Origin: Bifidobacteriaceae bacterium UBA2724
GTDB taxonomy: Bacteria; Actinomycetota; Actinomycetes; Actinomycetales; Bifidobacteriaceae
Assembly: GCA_002353815.1 (NCBI GenBank)
Contig: DEKK01000003.1
Span: 262,481-326,480, forward strand
DNA length: 64,000 nt
Direction: 5' to 3'
Part shown: positions 54,661-62,466 of the stretch, piece by piece
Layout of the letters: each line of letters opens with the position of its first letter
How positions within the stretch are numbered: the stretch's first letter is position 1
Program-made: the position numbers and the translations under genes
Notes under the pieces: model-generated
What the model saw: the letters and a program-made list of their open reading frames with translations, nothing else
The model's database searches: none
What the model was told of the DNA's origin: nothing

Positions 54661-57009
54661 ATGAGCGAGAATCTGCCGGACTGGCATGACTGGCTGGTGA
54701 CACCGATTCCCGGCGGCCCCAGGAAAGCGCAGGCCGTCATCCGCGGCCTCGCTGTCGACCACACCGGCGAGGCGTGGGACTTCCGTGACCGCTGGGCGCG
54801 CCCCGTCCAGATCCCACGCGACAGCCAGGGCACACGGCACGGCCGGGACGGCGACTACCAGCTCACCACGCCCGCATGCCCGCGAGCCTACGCCGAGGCA
54901 TGCTGGGACCTTACCCAGGGCTGCCTCCTGCTCGACGAGCAGGGCACGCACCTGTACCGCAAGCGCGTCGACCCGCTCGGAGCCGCCACCGACCACGGGT
55001 GGGAGCGCGTCGAAAGCATCGCCGACAGCTATGGAGCCAAGCAGGGCGAGGCCGACCCCTCGTGGGACGCGCAGCTCAAGGTCGAGGCCGCCAAGCTCAC
55101 CACCGACATGACCGCCGGAGGCACTCCGCGCCGAGTGCGTCGAGGCATCAAGTTCGACGACCGCGTCTACTGTCGCATCGACGGGCACGTCGCCGTCATA
55201 CGCGGCGGAGACCCCGCATGGGAGGCCGCATGCCGGCAGGCGTGGCTGCTCGCCGTCCCGTGCGCGTGGGACGAGACGCTCGCCAGCGAAGCGAGCCGGC
55301 TGCTCGCCGACATCACCGACGGCGAGGCGAGCCACAGCAACCTCCTGCGCCTGTTCGCCACTCCGCTTCTCGAACCCTATAAGCACCTGTCCTATGTGCT
55401 GTGGGGTAGGGGAGGCAATGGCAAGAGCCTCGTGCTCGGATCCATCGGACGGAGCTTCCCCGACTCGTGCGCCGGCATCGACGCGGGCACGCTCCTGCAC
55501 GGCAAGGGATTCGAGAGGCAGCAGGAGGCGCACCGTCTCATCGGCCGCCTGTGGGCCTTCGACGATGACGCGGACGACATACGCGCCCGCGACATGACCG
55601 AACTGAAGAAGATCAGCACGGGCGGCACGGTGACAGCGCGTCTCATCGGACGCAACTCGGTGACGTTCCAGCCCGAGTGCACGCTGGCCGTCGCCACGAA
55701 CGGCGCGTTCGTCGCCGACTCGTCGGCCGCGTCAGACCGCAGGTACGCGCTCATACGCATGCGCGACGGGCGGCGCCCGGAGGAGTTCGCCCCGCTGGTC
55801 GGGCACATCCGCTCCCACGGGTGCCTCGGCTTCCTCATGGCGTCGTGCGACCTGTGGGCCACGCTTGGGGACGAGCCGCGCAGGGACGTGACCATCGGCG
55901 ACCCCGAGTCGATCAGCGAGGAGGAGCAGGCGCTCGTGGACGCCGTGTGCGATGGCGGCGGGTACGCGCCCGTCAGCATCCTGCGCGACCTGTGGCCGCG
56001 CACCTCCGACAGGACGGACGCGCTCGCGCATCTCGGCCTCGGCCGCGTCGGAGCACGGTGGGTCGACGGCCATGTTGTCAAGTGCGTCGGTGTGGTGGAC
56101 GAGGGCAGGTTCGCCCCGTACCGTGCAGCGCATGACGCACCCGCCAAGGGCGAAGCCTTCGACCCCGTGCCGGTGCCTGATGGCGGGGATGTGCCCGCAC
56201 CGGACGCCGCGCCGGACGTGTGGGGCTTCGGCTGCGACTACGTGCCCGCCCGCCCGGACAAGGTGGCGGTCGGGTGGAAGACGCGCGTCGCCTCCCAGGC
56301 CGATACGTCGGTGCGCCCGGACACTCCGGTGCATGCGGTCGTGCCCAGGGCAGGCTGGTGCGTGCTCGACCTCGACCGCGGCAAGCAGGGCGCGGAAGAC
56401 GGCTGGGACGCATTGCAGCATGCCGTCGGCCCCTACGGGTCCGACGCTCTGCCCAGGACGTACGCGGTGGCGACGCCCTCGGGCGGCATGCACCTGTACT
56501 ACGGCGTGCCGGTAGCCCTGCAGGGCAGGCTCAAGGACACGGTGCACGCGGATGGCATCCCGATCGACATGCGCGCCGAAGGCAGGGGCTACGTGATCGG
56601 CGCGGGCTCCCAGACGGACGCCGGCGCATACACGCTCGTGGACGTGCCGGAGGGCGGGCAGGTCATACCCGAACTGTCGCCGCGCCTGTGCGAGTGGCTG
56701 GCCGCCCATGGCTACGTGGACGGCGGCGCGGGTGCGGTCGCCGGACTCGACCGCATCATGGGCGCCGCGTCGACGCGCACCCCTGACACGGGCGGCGCAC
56801 GCGCGGACATGACCCCGATACCCGAGGGCCAGCGCAACACCACGCTCTACAGGTGGGCGTTCGGCCGCTTGGCCAACCACCCGGACAACGCGGCGAACAT
56901 CCGCGGTGACTTCTACCAGCGCGGCCGTGCGAGCGGCCTGGGCGACCGCGAGCTGGACGCGACGTGGCGGAGTGTCCTGCATGGCGTGGGCGAGGCGGTG
57001 GGCGCATGA
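54661..57009 (+). CDS. Phage helicase-primase: SF3 helicase (N) fused to PrimPol domain (C)
   Basis: 782 residues. The N-terminal ~120 are an accessory region. An SF3/D5-like helicase follows with Walker A GRGGNGKS (249-256), Walker B-like LWAFDDDADD, and LAVATN sensor 1. The C-terminal half holds an archaeo-eukaryotic PrimPol domain with Asp570-x-Asp572 in CVLDLDRGK, SGGMHLYY (607-614) and IDMRAEGRGYVIGAGS (about 640-655). In most phage and plasmid proteins PrimPol comes first, so the order here is reversed. It would unwind and prime DNA at the adjacent iteron origin. Translation may be controlled by the hairpin at 54637. Confidence 0.85.
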   Translation: MSENLPDWHDWLVTPIPGGPRKAQAVIRGLAVDHTGEAWDFRDRWARPVQIPRDSQGTRHGRDGDYQLTTPACPRAYAEACWDLTQGCLLLDEQGTHLYRKRVDPLGAATDHGWERVESIADSYGAKQGEADPSWDAQLKVEAAKLTTDMTAGGTPRRVRRGIKFDDRVYCRIDGHVAVIRGGDPAWEAACRQAWLLAVPCAWDETLASEASRLLADITDGEASHSNLLRLFATPLLEPYKHLSYVLWGRGGNGKSLVLGSIGRSFPDSCAGIDAGTLLHGKGFERQQEAHRLIGRLWAFDDDADDIRARDMTELKKISTGGTVTARLIGRNSVTFQPECTLAVATNGAFVADSSAASDRRYALIRMRDGRRPEEFAPLVGHIRSHGCLGFLMASCDLWATLGDEPRRDVTIGDPESISEEEQALVDAVCDGGGYAPVSILRDLWPRTSDRTDALAHLGLGRVGARWVDGHVVKCVGVVDEGRFAPYRAAHDAPAKGEAFDPVPVPDGGDVPAPDAAPDVWGFGCDYVPARPDKVAVGWKTRVASQADTSVRPDTPVHAVVPRAGWCVLDLDRGKQGAEDGWDALQHAVGPYGSDALPRTYAVATPSGGMHLYYGVPVALQGRLKDTVHADGIPIDMRAEGRGYVIGAGSQTDAGAYTLVDVPEGGQVIPELSPRLCEWLAAHGYVDGGAGAVAGLDRIMGAASTRTPDTGGARADMTPIPEGQRNTTLYRWAFGRLANHPDNAANIRGDFYQRGRASGLGDRELDATWRSVLHGVGEAVGA

Positions 57010-57443
57010 GTTTCCTCACGGAGATGACCGCGCCCGGCACGGGGCTCCGGCGTTCGCGGTGCGCGTCGTGCGGCGCGACGGTCATCCAGACCCGGCACGG
57101 CGTCTGGGAGGACTGGGACCCGTACCCGGTCCACGACGGCGTCGAGTTCGCCGAGGCCTGCGTCCTCGGACGGCAGCTGGGCCGCGTCGAGATACGCCCC
57201 GCGGGCGGCGTCCTGATCATGACCGGGGTGCCGCCATACAAGCCCCGGCCGGGCGTGACGTGGCTGTGCCGGCATGTGTGCGGGGCGCCGCGCATCGGCG
57301 GCGACAGGCACGACGCGAAGCCTGCCGCGGAGCCGGAGGCGGGGCAGGACCTGTCGTTCCTGCCCCTCATCGGCACGGGCGAAGACGGAGGCGGCGACCC
57401 GTGGGCCGCCGCGGAGACCATCAGCGAGGAGGACGAGAGATGA
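57006..57443 (+). CDS. Hypothetical phage protein with N-terminal zinc-binding cysteines
   Basis: 145 residues, overlapping the previous stop by ATGA. CASCGA near residue 19 and a second Cys/His cluster (WLCRHVCG) near 86 may form a zinc site. The C-terminus is acidic and disordered. No enzyme motif is visible. Genes like this commonly sit after the primase in actinophages. Confidence 0.6.
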   Translation: MSFLTEMTAPGTGLRRSRCASCGATVIQTRHGVWEDWDPYPVHDGVEFAEACVLGRQLGRVEIRPAGGVLIMTGVPPYKPRPGVTWLCRHVCGAPRIGGDRHDAKPAAEPEAGQDLSFLPLIGTGEDGGGDPWAAAETISEEDER

Positions 57444-58228
57444 CAGGAGACAAGGCCACGACGGTATGCCAGTCATGCCGCGGGGAGACCAGCGGCACGA
57501 GGCTCTGCGCCAGATGCCTGGACGAGTGGAGGAGCGACCTCACGGCCATACCGGGCGTGCGGGCCGCGCTCCAGTCCAAGGCCATGCGGCAGGCGAGCCA
57601 CCCGCAGGGCGGCGGATCGCGCAAAGGCACGCCGCCCCAGCCATTGGACTGGACCGCCGACATGCAATTGGGGGAGCTCGATGACTGGGTGCAGTGGGTC
57701 GCATCGCTGGCGGACGAGCGCATGAGCGTCGTGCACGACTGGCGGCGGTGCCTCGCCGCCGCCCTGGACGCCTTGCCGCGCATCGCCGCCAACAGCCCCG
57801 AGGCCGGATACGCGAGGGACATGACCCGCCGCATGCTCGCCTGCTGCGAGCGCCTGTGCGACCCGCCGCGGGAGCGCAGGCCCGTCGGAGACTGCCCCGG
57901 CTGCGGGCAGACGCTGTTCGCCGCTGCGGGTGACGCGACCGTCAGATGCCGCGTGTGCGGGGCGGTCAGCCTCGTGAGCGTGCTCGAGGAGTCGCGTGCG
58001 GAGCGGATCCGCGAGGAGACGGCGTGGCACGAGGTGTCGGGCACGCCCGCGCAGATCGCGCGCTGGCTGTCGGCCATGACCGGTGTACACGTCACCGGCA
58101 ACCGTGTGAGCAAGTGGCTGGAGCGAGGGCGGCTCGCGGGAGAGCGAGTGGACAGGGGAGTGTGGCGCGTCTCGTGCCGCGCCCTGCTGGACGCCCTCGA
58201 CACGTCGCCGGGCGCGTCGAGAGCTTGA
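57440..58228 (+). CDS. Phage zinc-ribbon and helix-turn-helix protein
   Basis: 262 residues, coupled to the previous gene by ATGA. An N-terminal CQSC/CARC zinc ribbon (10-27) is followed by a helical middle, a second ribbon (CPGCGQ and CRVCG, about 152-174) and a C-terminal helix-turn-helix (TPAQIARWLSAMTGVHVTGN then VSKWLERGRL). The DNA-binding end suggests a regulator, perhaps of the late genes that start right after it. Its stop codon overlaps the next promoter's -35 box. Confidence 0.65.
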   Translation: MTGDKATTVCQSCRGETSGTRLCARCLDEWRSDLTAIPGVRAALQSKAMRQASHPQGGGSRKGTPPQPLDWTADMQLGELDDWVQWVASLADERMSVVHDWRRCLAAALDALPRIAANSPEAGYARDMTRRMLACCERLCDPPRERRPVGDCPGCGQTLFAAAGDATVRCRVCGAVSLVSVLEESRAERIREETAWHEVSGTPAQIARWLSAMTGVHVTGNRVSKWLERGRLAGERVDRGVWRVSCRALLDALDTSPGASRA

Positions 58229-58253
58229 CAGGCCGGCCCTGTCACTCTATTGT
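58225..58253 (+). promoter_or_regulatory. Promoter for the packaging/head module
   Basis: TTGACA (58225-58230), a 17-base spacer and TATTGT (58248-58253). It lies at the end of the early transcript and points towards HNH, terminase and portal. Confidence 0.75.
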
Positions 58254-58263
58254 TAGTAGTGTT

Positions 58264-58285
58264 GGCCAGTCCTATGGGGCTGGCC
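58264..58285 (+). promoter_or_regulatory. Leader hairpin behind the packaging-module promoter
   Basis: GGCCAGTCC (58264-58272) pairs with GGGCTGGCC (58277-58285; one G-T pair) around TATG, followed by TTCG. It begins about 4 bases after the expected start point, so it would form the very 5' end of the transcript: either a stabilising cap or an attenuator. Confidence 0.55.
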
Positions 58286-58465
58286 TTCGTCGTATCCGCG
58301 AGCGGCATGGCTTTTGTTGATTTCCCCAGCCGCCCGGATGCGCACGGGGCCCGCCACCAGGTGGCGGCGCGCAACCCCGGGGCGTCCTTCGTTCCTTTCA
58401 GGCGCCCCAGACTCTCCCGCCGCAGTGATATACGCGCGTGCCGGTCCGATACCGGAGGCCCCACC

Positions 58466-58804
58466 ATGACATCCAAGAGCAACCCTCGGAGGCGCAACGG
58501 CAGCCGCCGCACACGCCTGCGCAAGCGCGTGCTCGCCGCATACGACATGTGCTGGCTGTGCGGCCGGCCCGTGGACAAGAGCCTGCCTCCCGGCCACCCG
58601 TGGAGCGGCGAGGTGGACGAGGTCATCCCGGTCAGCCGCGGCGGCGACCCGCTCGACTGGGACAACGTGCGCCTCGCGCACAGGATCTGCAACCAGAAGC
58701 GGGGCGCCCGGTCGCCCGAGGCGGCGCGCCAGCAGCTGGACGGCGCGAAGCCGTCGGCCGAGTGGCGCGCGAGCGCGCGCCGCAACCGCGCGAGCGAATG
58801 GTGA
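58466..58804 (+). CDS. Phage HNH endonuclease
   Basis: 112 residues starting at 58466 after GGAGG. A basic N-terminus (RRRNGSRRTRLRKRVLAAY) precedes CWLCGRP, the VDEVIPVSRGGDP core, DNVRLAHRICN and KRG. This is the HNH fold common next to phage terminases, where it helps the large subunit cut DNA at packaging sites. The first His of the motif is replaced in the DEVIP form often seen in actinophages. It is the first gene of the packaging module. Confidence 0.85.
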   Translation: MTSKSNPRRRNGSRRTRLRKRVLAAYDMCWLCGRPVDKSLPPGHPWSGEVDEVIPVSRGGDPLDWDNVRLAHRICNQKRGARSPEAARQQLDGAKPSAEWRASARRNRASEW

Positions 58805-58843
58805 GCGATGTGCTTGCCTCGTTCGCACACGGAACCAGATTTT

Positions 58844-58886
58844 CGAACGAACGTGCGAAAACGGATGTTCTTCGAACGGGCGTTCG
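58844..58886. promoter_or_regulatory. Two SOS boxes upstream of the terminase genes
   Basis: CGAACGGGCGTTCG (58873-58886) is a perfect match to CGAAC-N4-GTTCG and extends to TCGAAC-N4-GTTCGA. CGAACGAACGTGCG (58844-58857) has one mismatch, the same GTGCG variant as in the host lexA box at 15992. They lie in the 199-base non-coding gap between HNH and the terminase small-subunit candidate. Confidence 0.65.
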
Positions 58887-59003
58887 AGGGGTGGGCGGGT
58901 GACCCACGCCGCCCCGCCGCGGCCCCCCCCGGGCAAAGGGCCGGAATCCCTCTTAACGGAACGGAACGGGACAGCAAGAGAACGGAACGAAACGGGGTGC
59001 GGC

Positions 59004-59495
59004 ATGAAATGCATCGTTTGCGGAGCCGAGTACAGGCCGCGCGGCGCTGGGCGCCCGCAGAAGTACTGCTCGGTGAAGTGCCGTAACCGCGCGAAGATCC
59101 TGACGCGCAAGGCCAGGAAGAACGGCACGCGGCCTCCGTTCGCGGAGACTCCGAAGCCCGCGAATGCAACCAAGCGCGCGCCCGAGACCGCGAAGCCAGC
59201 ACCGAAGTCGCGGAAGGCGGAACGCCCGGACCTGAGCCGCGACGAATTCAAACGCATGATGGACGAAAGCCTCGAGGACGTGCTGCGCCGCAACCGCGAC
59301 CGCCTCTCGAAGGCTTTGGATGACCCGGATACGCCGGCGAACGCCCTGGCAGCTATCAGCCGACAGTTGATCGCGGTCGTGGAACGCCTCGACCAGCTCG
59401 AGGGCGGTGACCCGCTGCTCGATGCCGGCGGTGATGACGGGGCGATGGACTTGACACAGGAGGCCGATGATGGCGCGGGGAAGGCGGTTGTCTGA
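59004..59495 (+). CDS. Candidate terminase small subunit with N-terminal zinc finger
   Basis: 163 residues from the ATG at 59004 (MKCIVCG). Residues 3-24 have CIVCG and CSVKCRNRA, a zinc finger, followed by a basic Lys/Pro linker. The C-terminal half is helical (DLSRDEFKRMMDESLEDVLR and ALAAISRQLIAVVERLDQL), as in small terminase subunits. It overlaps the large subunit gene by 29 bases. The position between HNH and TerL is the main argument for TerS. Confidence 0.6.
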   Translation: MKCIVCGAEYRPRGAGRPQKYCSVKCRNRAKILTRKARKNGTRPPFAETPKPANATKRAPETAKPAPKSRKAERPDLSRDEFKRMMDESLEDVLRRNRDRLSKALDDPDTPANALAAISRQLIAVVERLDQLEGGDPLLDAGGDDGAMDLTQEADDGAGKAVV

Positions 59496-60909
59496 GGTCG
59501 CCGCCGTCCTCGAATGGCCGGAAGCGGACGCCGTCCGGAGCGACTTCGACCGCATCAGGACTGTCGCCGCCCGCATGGGCGTCGACTACGACCTCTGGCA
59601 GCAGGGGCTTCTCTGGATCCTCTTCTCGCGCGGGGCTGACGGCCGCTACTGCTGCGGGCAGGGCGGCCTCACCGTCAGCTCATGCCGCCAGATCGGCAAG
59701 ACGTTCACCCTCGGCACCGCGTTCTTCGTCCAGTGCATGCTCAGGCCCGGCCTGAAGGTCATATGGACGGCCCACCACACGAGGACGAGCGACGAGACGT
59801 TCGCCGACATGTGCTCGCTGGCGCAGATGCATGCCGTCGCCCGCCACATCGACCACATCCGCCGCGCGAACGGCCAGCAGGAGATCGTCTTCGCGAACGG
59901 CTCCAGAATCATGTTCGGCGCGCGTGAGAACGGCTTCGGCCGTGGCCTGCACGGCGCGGACGTCGAGGTTTTCGACGAGTCGCAGATCCTCACGGACCGC
60001 GCCCTGTCGAACATGATCCCGGTCATGAACACCGCGCCCGACCCGCTGGCCGTGTTCCTCGGCAACCCGCCCAAGCCGGGGGACCCGTCGGACGTGTTCG
60101 CCGCGAAACGCCGCCAGGCGCGCGCGGGCAACGTGACCGGCATGGCCTACATCGAGTTGGCCGCGCCGCGCGACTGTGCCAGCGACGACCGCGAGGCATG
60201 GGCCACGGCCAACCCCAGCTACCCGCTGCGCACGAGCGAGGACAGCATCATCCGCATGCGCCAGCTCCTCCCGGAGGACGATTTCCGCCGCGAGGCGCTC
60301 GGCATCTGGGACGAGACCGGAGGCGCCGGCGTCATAACCCCCGAGACATGGGCGGCGACCGAGGTCATGGAACGCCCGGACGGCGGCACCGTCAGCTTCG
60401 GCGTGGACATGCCCCCGGACCGCGGTGAGATCAGCATCGGCGCATGCGCCCGCTACCCTGACGGGACGGCGCACGTCGAGCTCGCCGCATGCCAGGGCGT
60501 GCACGAGCACGGCACCCGGTGGGCGGTCGACTGGCTCGCCGACAGGTGGCCGCGCACCGCCGCCGTCGTCATCGACGCGCAAAGCCCCGCACTCAGCCTC
60601 CTGCCCGACCTCAAGGCACGGCACGTCAAGGTCACCGTCACCGGAGCGAGGGACATCGCCCAGGCGACCGGCCGCATGCTCGACATGCTCGGCGCGCGCA
60701 CGGTCATGCACCTGCCGGCCGCGGACCAGCCGGCGCTCGCGGACGCGGCGCTCCGCGCCACCCTCCGCACCGTGGGACAGGGCGGGCTCACCGCGTGGCA
60801 GCGTACGGGCTCGGACACGGACATCAGCCCGCTGGTCGCATGCACCCTCGCCCTGCACGGCGCGTACACGAGCACGAGGCACCCCGGCAGGCGGCAGACC
60901 ATCGGATAA
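59467..60909 (+). CDS. terL: Terminase large subunit
   Basis: 480 residues (479 if the second ATG at 59470 is used, which is better spaced from AGGAGG). The ATPase has a Walker A variant SSCRQIGKT (71-79) and Walker B VEVFDES with Asp170-Glu171. The C-terminal nuclease shows acidic residues in FGVDMPPDRG, AVVIDAQSPA and TDISP. It packages DNA into the capsid through the portal encoded next. Confidence 0.93.
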   Translation: MMARGRRLSEVAAVLEWPEADAVRSDFDRIRTVAARMGVDYDLWQQGLLWILFSRGADGRYCCGQGGLTVSSCRQIGKTFTLGTAFFVQCMLRPGLKVIWTAHHTRTSDETFADMCSLAQMHAVARHIDHIRRANGQQEIVFANGSRIMFGARENGFGRGLHGADVEVFDESQILTDRALSNMIPVMNTAPDPLAVFLGNPPKPGDPSDVFAAKRRQARAGNVTGMAYIELAAPRDCASDDREAWATANPSYPLRTSEDSIIRMRQLLPEDDFRREALGIWDETGGAGVITPETWAATEVMERPDGGTVSFGVDMPPDRGEISIGACARYPDGTAHVELAACQGVHEHGTRWAVDWLADRWPRTAAVVIDAQSPALSLLPDLKARHVKVTVTGARDIAQATGRMLDMLGARTVMHLPAADQPALADAALRATLRTVGQGGLTAWQRTGSDTDISPLVACTLALHGAYTSTRHPGRRQTIG

Positions 60910-60927
60910 ACATTCTTAGGAGATTCA

Positions 60928-62451
60928 ATGAACGGCAGCGGGACACTGGTCACCGGCAACCCCGAAGCGGACGAGGGCAGGGACTACCTCGCCGCGCCCC
61001 TCGCCGCCGGATACGTCACCCCGGTCGGCGGCATGGCCGCGGAGTGGGGCGACGCGCAGCTCGGACAGCTCCGCACGCTCGCGCGCGTGTGGAACGAGCA
61101 CTTCAAGCGCAACCAGCTGCGGGGCGCCTATTACGACGGCCGGGAGATCCTCCACGACGTGGCCGGCAGCATCCCGGAGTCGGTCGCCAACCGCGCGCAG
61201 TGCCCGGTGGACTGGCCGCGCAAGGCGGTCACCAGCCTCGCCGACAAGAGCAGCCTCGCTGGCTTCGACATCCGGCAGGGCGCGACGGACCCGGGCGTCG
61301 TGGACCTCGCCGACCGCGTGGGCCTCGTGCCCATGATGGGGCAGGCCATCACCTCGGCGTACAAGCACTCCTGCAGCTTCCTGACCGCGTACCCAGACAG
61401 GGAGACCGGGCAGGTGCAGATAGTCGCGCGTGCCGCGGACTGGAGCGCCGCCGTGTGGGACAGGCGCCTCAACCGCATCAAGTGCGCGCTCACCGTGACG
61501 GACGACGACAGGCTCGGCAAGGCGACCGCGATGACCCTGTGGCTGCCCGGCCGCGCGTGGGAACTCACCGCGGACGGCGGCGCATGGCGCGCCGAATGCA
61601 CGTGGCGTGACGACGCGTGCCCGGTCGTGCCGGTCGTGCCCATCGCCTACGACCGGCAGCTCGACCGCCCGTTCGGCCGGAGCCGCATCAGCCGCACCCT
61701 CATGGCCCTCACGGACATGGGGTACAGGACGATGGTCGAGATGGATACGAGCGCCGCGTTCTACGCCGCGCCGCGCATCTGGTTCCTCGGCCTCGACCCC
61801 GAGTCATTCCAGGGCAACAAGTGGGGTCGGCTCCTGACTTCATTGAACTCGGTGAGCCGTGACGAGGACGGTCTCGTGCCCACCATCCAGCAGCTCAGCC
61901 AGGCGAGCATGACCCCGTACTCGGACATGCTCGAGACCATCGCCATGATGGTGTCCAGCGCGACCGACATCCCCGCGGAGGCGCTGGGCATCCGCCTGTC
62001 GAACCCCACGAGCGTGGAGGCCATCAACGCCGCCGAACAGCGTCTGAGTCGCATAGCCGAACGCCAGAACCGCGAGTTCTCCGGCCAGTTGATGCGCCTG
62101 CTGCGCGTGGCCGTGTACATGCAGGGCGGGTACGCGAAGCTCGACGACGTGGACCTGTCGGGCGTCACGCCCGTCTGGGAGCCCGTCAACGTCAGCAGTG
62201 ACGCGGCCAAGGCCGACTGGCTGACGAAGGTCGGCAGCGTGGACCAGGCGCTCGCCACGAGCGACGTGGGCCGCCGCCGCCTCGGGCTCAGCGAGGCCGA
62301 GATCAAGAGCGTGAAAGCCTACGAGACGCAGCAGCGCGCACAGTCGAACCTCGACGCTCTACGCCAGTCCATCGCACAGGGCGGCGCGCAACAGCAGCAG
62401 GCTGGCGCGGAGCAGGCGGACGCACAAACGGAGCAGCCGGCGCAGCAGTAG
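60928..62451 (+). CDS. Phage portal protein (SPP1 gp6-like)
   Basis: 507 residues. It shows the portal pattern: an N-terminal clip/wing (RNQLRGAYYDGRE, VDWPRKAVTSLADKS), a crown region with TDMGYRTMVEMDTSAAFYAAP in part, and SATDIPAEALGIRLSNPTS near the stem helix. The tail is Gln/Ala-rich and disordered. It forms the dodecameric DNA gate of the head. It follows terL after 18 bases, with AGGAG upstream. Confidence 0.93.
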   Translation: MNGSGTLVTGNPEADEGRDYLAAPLAAGYVTPVGGMAAEWGDAQLGQLRTLARVWNEHFKRNQLRGAYYDGREILHDVAGSIPESVANRAQCPVDWPRKAVTSLADKSSLAGFDIRQGATDPGVVDLADRVGLVPMMGQAITSAYKHSCSFLTAYPDRETGQVQIVARAADWSAAVWDRRLNRIKCALTVTDDDRLGKATAMTLWLPGRAWELTADGGAWRAECTWRDDACPVVPVVPIAYDRQLDRPFGRSRISRTLMALTDMGYRTMVEMDTSAAFYAAPRIWFLGLDPESFQGNKWGRLLTSLNSVSRDEDGLVPTIQQLSQASMTPYSDMLETIAMMVSSATDIPAEALGIRLSNPTSVEAINAAEQRLSRIAERQNREFSGQLMRLLRVAVYMQGGYAKLDDVDLSGVTPVWEPVNVSSDAAKADWLTKVGSVDQALATSDVGRRRLGLSEAEIKSVKAYETQQRAQSNLDALRQSIAQGGAQQQQAGAEQADAQTEQPAQQ

Positions 62452-62466
62452 ACGTGAGGGAGGCGC

